Shown one piece after another: positions 1 through 9,275 of a stretch of DNA of 64,000 nucleotides. Both the position numbers and the translations under genes were made by a program. The stretch is from an uncultured Paraprevotella sp. (GTDB lineage: Bacteria > Bacteroidota > Bacteroidia > Bacteroidales > Bacteroidaceae), in NCBI GenBank assembly GCA_944321365.1, contig CALULA010000005.1:62001-126000 (forward strand), read 5' to 3'. The notes under the pieces were generated by a model. It was not told the origin of the DNA. It did no database searches and worked only from the letters and a program-made list of their open reading frames with translations. How positions within the stretch are numbered: the first letter of the stretch is position 1; each line of letters starts with the position of its first letter.

Positions 1-880
1 ACGGAAAGACAGCCGGACAAACGTCAGCTACTATCTGGAACACAACGTTCTGTTGTCCAAAGCCACTCTCTCGGCAGGCGTGCTGGCAAACCGCAATACA
101 GGCTACGATGACAAGATGCATTTCTACCCCGGCATAGACGTATCCTACCGCCCCGCACGGAGCTGGAAGATTGCCGTCTCGTGGAACATGGCCCTACGCA
201 TGCCCACATTCACCGACCTCTATTATCAAAGTCCCACCCAGGAAGGGAACGTCGGCCTGCATCCGGAGGAGACTTCTGCTTTCAGCCTCGGCGCACAATA
301 TCGCCGTCCGGCAGTCTCGGCATCGGCAAGTCTGTTCTATCACCGGGGCAAGAACATGATAGACTGGGTGATGTACACAGCCGAAGATGTCTACCATTCG
401 GCCAACTTCAAACTGGACAACTACGGTGCCGAAGCTGACGCGACCCTGCTTCTCCGCGAAGTGCTTGGCGACCGGTTCTTCCTCGACCGGCTGCACATGG
501 GATATACCTACATACATCAGCGGCGGCATGACGAGACAGTCATCTACAAATCCAACTACGCCTTGGAGTATCTGCGCCACAAATTCGTGGCCGATGTGAC
601 GCACGACATCTACAGCCACCTGTCCGCCACATGGTCGTTCCGCTGGCAGGACCGCATGGGCAGCTACATCCGTTACGCCCGTCCGGGAGACGCCACCGGT
701 AGGCTCACGCCCTACCATCCGTACGCCCTGCTGGACCTCCGTCTGCAATGGCGCACATCCCGTTATCAGCTCTACGTGGAAGGCACGAATCTGACCGACC
801 ACACGTACTATGACATAGGCAACATTCCCCAGCCCGGCTTCCAGTTCCAGGTTGGCGGCAGCATCCGTCTGAACCTGTAA
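1..880 (+). CDS. TonB-dependent outer membrane receptor, 3' part
   Basis: This is the C-terminal part (about 292 residues) of an outer-membrane beta-barrel receptor; the gene begins before the window and its frame is open from base 2. TonB-dependent receptors import ligands such as metal complexes, vitamins or glycans using energy passed on by TonB. The sequence shows alternating aromatic and hydrophobic strands, the segment RMPTFTDLYYQSP followed by a HPEE motif that is common in siderophore, haem and cobalamin-type receptors, and a C-terminal barrel strand ending in RLNL. The signal peptide, plug and TonB box are outside the window. It is not obviously SusC-like. The substrate cannot be told from this part. 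A terminator hairpin follows directly. Confidence 0.85.
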   Translation, partial: RKDSRTNVSYYLEHNVLLSKATLSAGVLANRNTGYDDKMHFYPGIDVSYRPARSWKIAVSWNMALRMPTFTDLYYQSPTQEGNVGLHPEETSAFSLGAQYRRPAVSASASLFYHRGKNMIDWVMYTAEDVYHSANFKLDNYGAEADATLLLREVLGDRFFLDRLHMGYTYIHQRRHDETVIYKSNYALEYLRHKFVADVTHDIYSHLSATWSFRWQDRMGSYIRYARPGDATGRLTPYHPYALLDLRLQWRTSRYQLYVEGTNLTDHTYYDIGNIPQPGFQFQVGGSIRLNL

Positions 881-885
881 GCGCA

Positions 886-930
886 AATCCCCCCGCAGAA
901 AGCCTCATCTCCGGCCCTTGCGGGGGGATT
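886..930 (+). terminator. Intrinsic terminator after the TonB-dependent receptor
   Basis: A perfect 12-bp inverted repeat (886-897 and 919-930, GC-rich with six consecutive C/G pairs) begins five bases after the receptor stop codon. There is no long T-run, so termination strength is uncertain. Confidence 0.65.
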
Positions 931-1032
931 CGTCTGACGTACGGCCACGGTCCGTGACATCCATGCCCCTGCCGTCCGCACTCACACGAGCCCGGCATTC
1001 ATAACTATAAACAGCTCAATAAATTAGAATCT

Positions 1033-1126
1033 TCCGCAAGAAGAGCGGAAACGTTGCGCAAAACCGCACCGTTTCTTGCGCACAAAAGCAATCGTTCTTG
1101 CGCAAGGAAGCTACCGTTTTTCCGCA
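1033..1126. repeat. 22-bp-period TTGCGCAA array A (5 cores)
   Basis: Hexamer cores of the form T(G/C)CGCA start at 1033, 1055, 1077, 1099 and 1121, exactly 22 bp apart. Cores 2-4 are TGCGCA and cores 1 and 5 are TCCGCA. Most are flanked as GTTnTTGCGCAA; the bases between cores vary. The array lies about 100 bp past the receptor terminator and 150 bp before the promoter of the next gene. It belongs to a family of eight arrays in this window. Confidence 0.85.
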
Positions 1127-1275
1127 CAAAATCCGACAGTCCGCATTTCCTTCCTGTTTCGTCCGGCAGTTCCACTCTCCGCAATCAGCCGCCTCTCCGC
1201 CCTTTTCAAATGAAAAAAGTATGAACGCGTACCAAAAAGTCGGTAGAAACGTTCAGACAAATACCGAATTTTGAT

Positions 1276-1283
1276 TATCTTTG
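1276..1283 (+). promoter_or_regulatory. -7 promoter element for the NifU-like/GGGtGRT operon
   Basis: TATCTTTG matches the Bacteroidota -7 consensus TAnnTTTG and lies 68 bases before the start codon at 1352. No clear TTTG -33 box is seen about 20 bases upstream. Confidence 0.55.
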
Positions 1284-1351
1284 CATGGCGAACCAAAGAA
1301 CAGAAACGGTTTGGATTTTCATTATATTACCTATAATAAATTAGTATAATT

Positions 1352-2053
1352 ATGGTTTATTCACACGAAGTAGAAAACATGTGTTGTGTTGCCAAAGGCC
1401 CGAACCACGGGCCGGCTCCCATACCTGAAGAAGGCAAGTGGGTACAGGCAAAAGAAATCAAGGACATCTCAGGTTTGACTCACGGTATCGGCTGGTGTGC
1501 TCCCCAGCAGGGTGCCTGCAAGCTGACGCTGAACGTGAAGGAAGGCGTTATTCAGGAATGTCTGGTGGAGACCATCGGTTGCTCCGGTATGACCCACTCG
1601 GCAGCCATGGCTTCAGAAATCCTTCCGGGCAAGACTATTCTGGAAGCCCTGAACACCGACTTGGTCTGCGACGCCATCAACACCGCCATGCGCGAACTGT
1701 TCCTCCAGATTGTTTACGGCCGCACACAGTCGGCTTTCTCAGAAGGCGGTCTGATGATCGGCGCAGGTCTGGAAGACTTGGGTAAGGGATTGCGCAGCCA
1801 GACCGGTACGCTCTATGGCACCTTGGCCAAAGGTACGCGCTATCTGGAACTGACCGAAGGCTACATTACTAAGATGTTCCTCGACAAAGACGACCAGGTA
1901 TGCGGCTATGAGTTCGTACACATGGGCAAATTCATGGAAGCCATCAAGAAAGGCGTACCGGCAGACGAAGCGCTGAAATCAGTGACCGGCACCTACGGAC
2001 GCACGAAACCGGAACAGGGAATCGTTAAATCTATTGATCCACGTAAAGAATAA
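1352..2053 (+). CDS. NifU/IscU-like iron-sulfur scaffold-type protein
   Basis: A 233-residue cytoplasmic protein that resembles the NifU/IscU N-terminal scaffold fold, so a role in handling iron-sulfur clusters or another metal-sulfur group is plausible. Visible cysteines are C11-C12 (near ENMCCVAK), two in GWCAPQQGACKL (near residue 50) and one in TIGCSGMTH (near residue 75). These are not placed as in classical IscU. No signal peptide or membrane segment is seen. It forms an operon with the GGGtGRT gene 17 bases downstream, and the two are found together in other anaerobes. Biochemical function is not established. The start is supported by the promoter at 1276. Confidence 0.8.
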   Translation: MVYSHEVENMCCVAKGPNHGPAPIPEEGKWVQAKEIKDISGLTHGIGWCAPQQGACKLTLNVKEGVIQECLVETIGCSGMTHSAAMASEILPGKTILEALNTDLVCDAINTAMRELFLQIVYGRTQSAFSEGGLMIGAGLEDLGKGLRSQTGTLYGTLAKGTRYLELTEGYITKMFLDKDDQVCGYEFVHMGKFMEAIKKGVPADEALKSVTGTYGRTKPEQGIVKSIDPRKE

Positions 2054-2054
2054 C

Positions 2055-2062
2055 AAGGAGGA
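2055..2062 (+). promoter_or_regulatory. Strong Shine-Dalgarno site before the GGGtGRT gene
   Basis: AAGGAGG lies about 9 bases before the ATG at 2071. Such a strong site is unusual in this window, where it otherwise appears before ribosomal protein genes, and it suggests high expression. Confidence 0.7.
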
Positions 2063-2070
2063 ACCAGGAT

Positions 2071-3081
2071 ATGATAAGAGAAGTGAAATTTGAAAGTCAA
2101 GACCGTCGTATCAAGCAGATTTTGGCTGCACTGAACGAAAACGGCATCAAAGATATTGAAGAGGCCAACAAAATCTGTGAGGAAGCTGGTTTGGATCCTT
2201 ATAAGACATGCGAAGACACGCAGATGATCTGCTTTGAAAATGCAAAATGGGCTTACGTGGTGGGCTCTGCCATCGCCCTGAAAAAAGGCTGCAAGAACGC
2301 CGCCGACGCCGCCGAGACTATCGGTATCGGCCTGCAGTCGTTCTGCATTCCCGGTTCCGTAGCCGATGATCGTAAGGTAGGTCTGGGCCATGGCAACTTG
2401 GCAGCCCGCCTGCTCCGCGAGGAGACCCAGTGCTTCGCCTTCCTGGCCGGCCATGAGTCGTTCGCAGCAGCAGAAGGTGCCATCAAGATTGCCGAAATGG
2501 CCAACAAGGTGCGTAAGAACCCGCTGCGTTGCATCCTGAACGGTCTGGGCAAGGACGCCGCCATGATAATCTCGCGCATCAACGGCTTCACTTACGTACA
2601 GACGAAGTTCGACTACTTCACGGGCCAGCTGAACATTGTGAAGGAGACTCCGTACTCCGACGGTCCGCGTGCCAAGGTGAAATGCTATGGTGCCGACGAT
2701 GTCCGTGAAGGTGTAGCCATCATGTGGCATGAGAATGTGGATGTATCCATCACAGGTAACTCTACAAACCCGACCCGCTTCCAGCACCCGGTAGCCGGTA
2801 CGTACAAGAAAGAGCGCGTATTGGCAGGTAAGCCTTACTTCTCAGTGGCTTCGGGTGGCGGTACAGGACGCACCCTGCATCCGGACAACATGGCTGCCGG
2901 TCCGGCTTCTTACGGTATGACCGACACGCTTGGCCGTATGCACTCAGACGCTCAGTTTGCAGGTTCTTCTTCAGTTCCCGCTCACGTAGAGATGATGGGC
3001 TTCCTGGGTATCGGCAACAACCCGATGGTAGGCTGCACAGTAGCCTGCGCCGTAAACGTGGCCTTGGCATTGAGCAAGTAA
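2071..3081 (+). CDS. GGGtGRT family protein
   Basis: A 336-residue soluble protein of the GGGtGRT family, named for a motif seen here as SGGGTGRTLHPDN at about residues 264-276. The family occurs in anaerobic Bacteroidota and Firmicutes and its function is unknown. Cysteines occur near the N terminus (KICEEAGLDPYKTCED) and in the last 20 residues (VGCTVACAVN). It is the second gene of a two-gene operon with the NifU-like gene, which suggests a shared, perhaps metal- or sulfur-related, job; that is inference from context. A strong Shine-Dalgarno site and a strong terminator frame it, suggesting an abundant protein. Confidence 0.88.
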   Translation: MIREVKFESQDRRIKQILAALNENGIKDIEEANKICEEAGLDPYKTCEDTQMICFENAKWAYVVGSAIALKKGCKNAADAAETIGIGLQSFCIPGSVADDRKVGLGHGNLAARLLREETQCFAFLAGHESFAAAEGAIKIAEMANKVRKNPLRCILNGLGKDAAMIISRINGFTYVQTKFDYFTGQLNIVKETPYSDGPRAKVKCYGADDVREGVAIMWHENVDVSITGNSTNPTRFQHPVAGTYKKERVLAGKPYFSVASGGGTGRTLHPDNMAAGPASYGMTDTLGRMHSDAQFAGSSSVPAHVEMMGFLGIGNNPMVGCTVACAVNVALALSK

Positions 3082-3101
3082 ACAGCCTTTTGTTCACAAG
3101 C

Positions 3102-3156
3102 ATAGAGACAGAGAAGAGGAAAGCCGGACAATGGCTTTCCTTTTCTTTGTCTCTAT
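3102..3156 (+). terminator. Terminator of the NifU-like/GGGtGRT operon
   Basis: A long hairpin pairs 3102-3125 with 3133-3156 (about 24 bp with few mismatches), starting about 20 bases after the GGGtGRT stop codon; the 3' arm is T-rich. Confidence 0.8.
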
Positions 3157-3297
3157 ACCCGACCTGCAGGATAAACAAACTCTGCTCTACGGACAGGAGG
3201 GCGAAAAAGACAAAACGCCCCACACAAACCGGCGTGCAACCGGAACACAGTCCAGCCGCACGCCGCCATTTAAAATCTTCCGTATCGAACTACGTTT

Positions 3298-5622
3298 CTA
3301 AAGCAATTTCACATCCAACGGCTCTTTCAGCATGTCTGAATAGCGGCGCAGCAGATACTGCCATGCCGAGAAATCCGCCACATCATACTTGTTCCAAGCC
3401 GAACCGAAATAGTAAGTGAAAACAGACTCCGGTGCATAATCCGTCACCCCGACCACATGCCCCACCGCATCGGCCACTTCTTTCTCTAACGGAACAAAGT
3501 CCACCGACTTCACGCCTTGCGGGAACAAGCAGCCGATATAAATCTGCCCGTTCATGACATCCGGGTGATCCATGGCATCAGCATAAGCCACATAGCCGGC
3601 TTTCTTGTCCATCACATAAGCCTTCGGGTCGCTCTTATGCACCACAATACCGGCCGCAATCTCATGCCGGCTGCTCAAGCCGGCGTAGGTCACCTCGCAT
3701 TTGTTCAGGTGACTGCCTTTATCCAGCGTAATAGTACGATGCTCTACAACTTCCTTGTCTGCCCCAACCTGGCTGGCACCAAACGTCAGGCGGACGGCGA
3801 AACGCAGCGGCCCCATATCCAACACTTCGGCTTCCTTATAACACTGAGGATAGACAAAGCTGCCCTGCTCCAGCAACGCCGCAACGCCCGCACCTAACGT
3901 AGGCCCTACGGTATAGGCATCCATGCCATAGCCACGGTCGCGATGATAAGTCAGCGTACGGTGAAGAGAGTCGCATTCATTGCCCCTGCCGTTCTTGCGC
4001 AGACGGTCCTGCAAGGCATAGGATGTCAGCTCGCTGTGATAGAAAGTCTCCAACATCGGGTATGGCACATTCTTGTTGAACACATCATAGCCGTAAAGAT
4101 GCTGCCCGCTGTTCTGAATGGCCGGTCCGTATGCTCTCCAGGCATTCCGGTCATTCTCCCAAGCCAAATCATCCTCTCTCGAAGGATAGATTCTTCCCCA
4201 GGCCGTAAAACGGAAGTCAGAAGGCAACCCCTTCGTGATGGTCAACCGCACCGCCGACTGCGGACGTACAAAGACCTGCAACAGCAACTTGCCGTCATGC
4301 GTAAGCTGATAGGGCACCTCCGTACGGTCGGCATCCCATACCACAAACTGACGTCCTCCACCCAAGCCGAGCTTTTTGAACACCTCACCGGCATCCAACT
4401 CTATCACATCATTGCGGAACGACCGGGTAGAGTTCTCCATCTGCACGGTCACAGACGAAGCTTGTCCGGCACGCACACTACGGTCTAAATAACGCACACG
4501 TTCGCAAGCCGCCAACAGCCACGCCCCTGTTCCGAAAGGAGCCTGCGAGGTGGCATCCACCTTGCGCGACGGATCCGGCTTCTCGCCAATCGGCTGTACG
4601 TAACCGATACTGCCATCCGGCTGCAAAGCGGTCTGTTCCAGATAATCCCATGCCTTTTCTATAACAGAAGCATATTCATCAGCATCCAACAGACCGTGGT
4701 TGACTCCCCACATCAGGCCATAGGCAAAAAAGGCCGTACCACTGGTTTCCGGCCCCGGAGCGTCAGCCTCGCACAACATGCTGCGGCTCCAATAACCGCC
4801 CGCCTGCTGACAGCGTGCCACTCCCTGCGCCAGCTCCTTGAAACGCCGAAGGAAGAAATCACGGTGTTCATAGTCCGCCGGAAGGTCGGCAAGAACCTTG
4901 GCCAGGCCGGCCAGCACCCAACCGTCACCACGTGCCCAGAAACTTTTCCCGCCATCAGCCGTTTTCACTTTCGGATAAATATATTTGGCATCACGGTAGT
5001 AAAGCTGCGCCTCGGCATCATACATCAGACTGTCGCTCCAGAGAAAGTTTTCATACATACGGTCCAAATACATCCGGTCGCCCGTCAAGCGATACATCTT
5101 TGTCATCACCGGCATCGCCATATACAAGGCATCCGCCCACCACCAGAACTTATTTTCATTCAGATGACAAGCATAAGTCATCACCTCTTTGGCCCGTGCG
5201 ACTTTATATTCAGCCGGATTCAACTGATACATGTCAAGATAGGTCTGGAAGCAGATCTGCCAGTCACCGAACAAAACAAAGTCCTGCCCTTCGCCATAAG
5301 TGGCATATTTCCACTCACGCTTGTTGTCACTGCCGGCCCCCCTCCAGCGATTATGCTCGCACCAACGGTTACTATATTCGTAATAATCAGCCTTTCCCGT
5401 CAGGCGATAGGCCTCCATATTGCCCGTATAATAAGCCGCCTGATCCCAAAAAGCCCACGTTTCGGGAGAATGTCGGGCTTGCCATTGATCGTTCACTTTT
5501 TCTATCAACTTCAGGACAGCGGCAGAATTTGAAGTACTGCCTTTCACGGCAGACGGAACCATACTGCCCAACGCCAGCACAAAGCCCCAAAGGGCCTGAA
5601 TGCAAATTTTAAAACGTTTCAT
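3298..5622 (-). CDS. GH105 unsaturated glycosyl hydrolase fused to a DUF4861 domain
   Basis: The protein has a signal peptide, a GH88/GH105-type (alpha/alpha)6 barrel over roughly residues 35-375, and a C-terminal DUF4861 region from about residue 440. GH105 enzymes remove unsaturated galacturonic or glucuronic acid from the non-reducing end of oligosaccharides released by lyases, for example from rhamnogalacturonan. The WWADAL motif near residue 165 carries the probable catalytic Asp, and FWARGDGW is a further family motif. The likely site of action is the periplasm. The ATG at 5622 is preferred to one at 5634 because it opens a good signal peptide (MKRFKICIQALWGFVLAL). No SusC/SusD pair is nearby; a PL11 lyase lies 48 kb away. 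Confidence 0.85.
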   Translation of the reverse strand: MKRFKICIQALWGFVLALGSMVPSAVKGSTSNSAAVLKLIEKVNDQWQARHSPETWAFWDQAAYYTGNMEAYRLTGKADYYEYSNRWCEHNRWRGAGSDNKREWKYATYGEGQDFVLFGDWQICFQTYLDMYQLNPAEYKVARAKEVMTYACHLNENKFWWWADALYMAMPVMTKMYRLTGDRMYLDRMYENFLWSDSLMYDAEAQLYYRDAKYIYPKVKTADGGKSFWARGDGWVLAGLAKVLADLPADYEHRDFFLRRFKELAQGVARCQQAGGYWSRSMLCEADAPGPETSGTAFFAYGLMWGVNHGLLDADEYASVIEKAWDYLEQTALQPDGSIGYVQPIGEKPDPSRKVDATSQAPFGTGAWLLAACERVRYLDRSVRAGQASSVTVQMENSTRSFRNDVIELDAGEVFKKLGLGGGRQFVVWDADRTEVPYQLTHDGKLLLQVFVRPQSAVRLTITKGLPSDFRFTAWGRIYPSREDDLAWENDRNAWRAYGPAIQNSGQHLYGYDVFNKNVPYPMLETFYHSELTSYALQDRLRKNGRGNECDSLHRTLTYHRDRGYGMDAYTVGPTLGAGVAALLEQGSFVYPQCYKEAEVLDMGPLRFAVRLTFGASQVGADKEVVEHRTITLDKGSHLNKCEVTYAGLSSRHEIAAGIVVHKSDPKAYVMDKKAGYVAYADAMDHPDVMNGQIYIGCLFPQGVKSVDFVPLEKEVADAVGHVVGVTDYAPESVFTYYFGSAWNKYDVADFSAWQYLLRRYSDMLKEPLDVKLL

Positions 5623-5650
5623 GTAAATGCACATTATTTGATTGGTTTTT

Positions 5651-5658
5651 CAAAGATA
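5651..5658 (-). promoter_or_regulatory. -7 promoter element for the GH105 gene
   Basis: CAAAGATA on the plus strand reads TATCTTTG on the minus strand, 28 bases upstream of the chosen start codon. Confidence 0.55.
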
Positions 5659-5712
5659 TTCTACTCCGACAAAAATAAGGAAAAAAACACTAATGAGGAA
5701 ACAAAACAGCAA

Positions 5713-6639
5713 TTAACGTTCAACAAATCGCCCTTGACAAGTGCACCGCTCGCGCATCCGGTGCTTCAACTTTTCCGTAAACTGGTAGTTCTTCAATCCC
5801 CAATCGGGAGCCAGCAGCAAATCCTTGGGCGACTGAGAGACAAAACGCTCGATATACAAATCAGTGCGCAGACGTTCCAGATAATCTATCACCAAATCTA
5901 TATATTCATCTGCAGAACAGATGTGGAAATGTTCCGGATGCAAGGCATACTCATGCCCCATCCTTGTCCCCTTTATCAACTGAAGCTGATGAAGTTTCAC
6001 AGCCGTCAGCGGCAAACGGGACAGCTCTGCAGCCTGACACATCAGGCTCTCATATCCCTCGCCGGGCAGTCCCAGTATCACATGTCCGCCCACAGGTATT
6101 CCGGCCTCAGCCGTACGCCGCACAGCCGAAACCGTATCGGCGAACGTATGTCCGCGATTGATGCGCTGCAACGTGTGGTCATCGGTACTCTCTATTCCGT
6201 ATTCAACCATCAAAAACGTATGGCGGTGCAGAGCTTCCAGCCTGTCCAACAACGGTTGCGGCATGCAATCCGGACGCGTACCGACCACTAATCCCACGAC
6301 ATCAGTCACCGCCAGTGCCTCCTCGAAACGGGACATCACAAGGTCTGTTTCCCCGTATGTATTCGTATAAGCCTGGAAATAGGCCAGATATTTCATGTCA
6401 GGATATTTCCGGCTGAAAAACCGTTTGCCCTCTTCCAACTGCTCCGTGACGGATTTCTCCGTACGGCAGTAGGCCGGATTGAACGTCTGATTGTTGCAGT
6501 AAGTGCAGCCGCCCCACCCTTTGGCACCGTCCCGGTTGGGACAAGTAAAACCGGCATTAATGGAAATCTTCTGCACCTTAAAGGGAAATGTCCGGCGAAG
6601 AAATTCGCCATATTCTGTATATAAATAAGGTATAGCCAT
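5713..6639 (-). CDS. TIGR01212-type radical SAM protein (YtqA/YhcC family)
   Basis: A 308-residue radical SAM protein of the YtqA/YhcC family, whose reaction is unknown to me. The cluster-binding cysteines are C33, C45 and C48 in CPNRDGAKGWGGCTYC; the wide first gap is the mark of this family and differs from the usual CxxxCxxC. A glycine-rich SAM-binding segment follows (GIPVGGHVILGLPGEG). No signal peptide is seen, so it is cytoplasmic. It is transcribed on its own, divergently from the peptidase gene, and the two promoters lie within about 30 bases of each other. Confidence 0.85.
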   Translation of the reverse strand: MAIPYLYTEYGEFLRRTFPFKVQKISINAGFTCPNRDGAKGWGGCTYCNNQTFNPAYCRTEKSVTEQLEEGKRFFSRKYPDMKYLAYFQAYTNTYGETDLVMSRFEEALAVTDVVGLVVGTRPDCMPQPLLDRLEALHRHTFLMVEYGIESTDDHTLQRINRGHTFADTVSAVRRTAEAGIPVGGHVILGLPGEGYESLMCQAAELSRLPLTAVKLHQLQLIKGTRMGHEYALHPEHFHICSADEYIDLVIDYLERLRTDLYIERFVSQSPKDLLLAPDWGLKNYQFTEKLKHRMRERCTCQGRFVER

Positions 6640-6664
6640 ACTTTTTTAAGTTGCTATTGCCCTA

Positions 6665-6691
6665 CAAAGATAGAAAAAAATCTTATCTTTG
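6665..6691. promoter_or_regulatory. Divergent promoter pair
   Basis: Two opposed -7 elements occur here: CAAAGATA at 6665-6672 (TATCTTTG on the minus strand, for the radical SAM gene) and TATCTTTG at 6684-6691 (plus strand, for the dipeptidyl peptidase gene). They are so close that polymerase binding to one may exclude the other. Confidence 0.55.
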
Positions 6692-6742
6692 CGGTTATAG
6701 AACCTTTTAAGATAAAACATCGTTCATATATCAGCAAGAAAA

Positions 6743-8950
6743 ATGAAAAAGATTTCGACTCTCTTTATCGGATGGGTGATGGCACTTTTTCCCATACATT
6801 CACTGGCCGACGGACTCTCGCTCCAGGAACTTTGCAACGGCGAGTATGCACCGAAATACATCAATGGCGTAAACGCCCTCAATGACGGGGAGACGTATTC
6901 CCGTCTGAGCGACGACCACAGGCAAATCATTACTTATTCTTTCAAGGACGGCCGGCAGAAAGACGTCCTGTTCGATGTGGCGACGGCCCGCAACGTGAAA
7001 CTGGAAAGCATAGACGGCTACATCATGTCGCCCGACGAGCGGAAAATCCTGATACAGACAGAGACGCGCCCCATCTACCGCCGCTCGTTCACCGCTGTGT
7101 ACTACCTGTACGACATTGCCAACCGGACGCTCGCCCCCTTGTCGGACAACGGGCCGCAACAGTCGCCCAAATTCTCTCCCGACGGCAATCTGGTGGCATT
7201 CGTAAGGGACAACAACCTTTTCCTTGTCAAGCTGCTGTTCAACAACAGCGAGAGCCAGGTGACAAAGGACGGCAAACCAAACGCGGTCATCAACGGCATC
7301 CCCGACTGGGTGAATGAGGAGGAGTTCGGCTCAAACCGCTCGTTCGACTTCAATGCCGACAACACGATGATCGCATGGATCCGTTACGATGAAAGCCAAG
7401 TGTCCACATTCTCTTTCCCCTGGTACAAGGGAAGCCACCCCGCCAAAGAAGAATATGCCGAATATCCGGGACGGTATGAATATAAATATCCCATGGCCGG
7501 AACGGCCAATTCCACGGTGAGCGTGCAGACGTTCGACATTAAGGCCCGTGTCATCCGTACAATGAAACTGCCCATCACGGCGGACAGCTATATCCCCCGC
7601 ATACAGTTCACCAACGATCCGTCCAAACTGGCCGTATTCACCCTGAACCGCCATCAGGATTGTCTGGAGGTATACATGGCAAACCCGCGCTCCACGGAAT
7701 GCAAGAAAATCCTGCGCGACGAAGTGGACAAATACATCAATGAGAACGTGTTCCATAACCTGTCGTTCTGCGCCGACCGCTTCGTGCTCACCAGTGAACG
7801 TGACGGTTATAACCACCTGTACCTGTATGACCTGAACGGCACATTAGTGAAAAAAGTCACGGATGACGGACTTATCGTAAGGAATTTCTACGGCTATGAC
7901 GCCGCCGAAGGGTATTTCTACTTTTCAGCCAACCGGGCAGATGATCCGCTGCACAAAGCCATCTATAAAAGCAATGGAAAAGGGAAAACGGAAAAAATCT
8001 CTACACAGGAAGGAGATCACAACGCCATTTTCAGCAAAAACCTGAAATATTATATGGACATCTACTCCAACATCAGGACGCCCTACAGGTTCTCTCTCTG
8101 CAACCGCAACGGAAAAACACTGAAAGTGCTTGAAGACAACAGCGAGCTGATAAGCAAACTGTCTGAAAAGTCCATAGGCGAAAGGGAATTCTTCCAGTTC
8201 ACAACAGGAGAAGGCATACAGTTGAACGGCTATATGGTAAAGCCCATGGCATTCAATCCCGGCAAGAAATATCCGGTCATCATGTTCCAGTACAGCGGCC
8301 CCGGCTCGCAACAGGTGACCGACTCATGGGCAACCGGCAACATGGGCGGCACCTTGTATGAGCAATACCTCGCACAACAAGGCTTTATCTGTGTCTGCGT
8401 AGACGGACGGGGCACCGGCGGACGCGGAGCCGATTTTGAGAAATGCACTTATCTGAATCTTGGACTTCTGGAAGCCAAAGACCAAGTGGAAACCGCACTT
8501 TACCTCTCCACACTTCCTTATGTAGACAGTCAGCACATAGGCATCTGGGGATGGAGTTACGGCGGATTCAACACATTGATGAGCATGAGCGAGGGCAGAG
8601 CGGTATTTGCCGCCGGTGTGGCCGTGGCCCCGCCCACCTGCTGGCGTTACTATGACACGGTGTACACGGAACGTTTCATGCGTACACCAAAAGAGAACGC
8701 CGCAGGCTACGACCGCAGCCCCATATCACAGGCTGAACATCTGAGCGGCAAACTCCTGATCTGCCACGGAACAGCCGACGACAACGTGCACTTCCGCAAC
8801 TCCATGGAGTATGCCGAAGCTCTTGTACAGGCCGGAAAACCGTTCATGATGCTTCCCTACAACAACCGCAACCACAATATCACTGGCGGCAACACACGGA
8901 CGCATCTCTTCACAAGCATCACGGACTTCTTCCGTGAAAACCTGCAATAA
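6743..8950 (+). CDS. Dipeptidyl peptidase IV (S9B family)
   Basis: A 735-residue secreted serine peptidase that removes X-Pro or X-Ala dipeptides from peptide N termini. It has a signal peptide (MKKISTLFIGWVMALFPIHSLA), an N-terminal beta-propeller (DPPIV_N, about residues 80-450) and a C-terminal alpha/beta-hydrolase domain. The catalytic triad is visible: Ser605 in GWSYGG, Asp679 in GTADDNVH and His711 in NRNHNITGGNTR. A double Glu motif for the substrate amino end is seen as NEEEFGSNR. It is a single-gene unit with its own promoter and terminator. The length is normal for Bacteroidales enzymes. Confidence 0.92.
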   Translation: MKKISTLFIGWVMALFPIHSLADGLSLQELCNGEYAPKYINGVNALNDGETYSRLSDDHRQIITYSFKDGRQKDVLFDVATARNVKLESIDGYIMSPDERKILIQTETRPIYRRSFTAVYYLYDIANRTLAPLSDNGPQQSPKFSPDGNLVAFVRDNNLFLVKLLFNNSESQVTKDGKPNAVINGIPDWVNEEEFGSNRSFDFNADNTMIAWIRYDESQVSTFSFPWYKGSHPAKEEYAEYPGRYEYKYPMAGTANSTVSVQTFDIKARVIRTMKLPITADSYIPRIQFTNDPSKLAVFTLNRHQDCLEVYMANPRSTECKKILRDEVDKYINENVFHNLSFCADRFVLTSERDGYNHLYLYDLNGTLVKKVTDDGLIVRNFYGYDAAEGYFYFSANRADDPLHKAIYKSNGKGKTEKISTQEGDHNAIFSKNLKYYMDIYSNIRTPYRFSLCNRNGKTLKVLEDNSELISKLSEKSIGEREFFQFTTGEGIQLNGYMVKPMAFNPGKKYPVIMFQYSGPGSQQVTDSWATGNMGGTLYEQYLAQQGFICVCVDGRGTGGRGADFEKCTYLNLGLLEAKDQVETALYLSTLPYVDSQHIGIWGWSYGGFNTLMSMSEGRAVFAAGVAVAPPTCWRYYDTVYTERFMRTPKENAAGYDRSPISQAEHLSGKLLICHGTADDNVHFRNSMEYAEALVQAGKPFMMLPYNNRNHNITGGNTRTHLFTSITDFFRENLQ

Positions 8951-8970
8951 AGGAAAGTCTGCCGGACAAC

Positions 8971-9019
8971 ACAGCCGGGAGGAGAGGAACGGACCACATA
9001 CCACTCTCTTCCCGGCTGT
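8971..9019 (+). terminator. Terminator of the dipeptidyl peptidase gene
   Basis: The arms 8971-8986 and 9004-9019 (ACAGCCGGGAgGAGAG and its complement) pair over 16 bp with one mismatch and are followed by ATTTTAT. Confidence 0.75.
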
Positions 9020-9050
9020 ATTTTATATCCTGCCTGGATACTTCCGTTTA

Positions 9051-9122
9051 TGCGCAAAGATGAATATCCTTTTGCGCATAAACACTTTCATCCTTGCGCA
9101 AGACAAAGTAACGTTTTCCGCA
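9051..9122. repeat. 22-bp-period TTGCGCAA array B (4 cores)
   Basis: Cores TGCGCA at 9051, 9073 and 9095 and TCCGCA at 9117 are exactly 22 bp apart. The array lies about 30 bases past the peptidase terminator, between two convergent genes. Part of the spacer plus core at 9085-9103 is identical to a stretch of array D at 33330-33348. Confidence 0.85.
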
Positions 9123-9275
9123 AGAAAATCAAAAGCACTCCAAAACAATCCAAACTACATGTCTGTACAAAAACAGACCTTTTCCTGTTCAATAAAGGGA
9201 AAAAGGCAACAGCCCCCAAAAATCTGACGCCCTCATGTCAAACGGATCGGCACAAAAAAGCACCCTCTAAAGCAT

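Noticed and set aside
1033..1126. CRISPR array
   Set aside because: Cores of 6-8 bases with 14-16 variable bases at a 22-bp period are much too short for CRISPR repeats and spacers, and no cas genes are present. The same holds for the other seven arrays.
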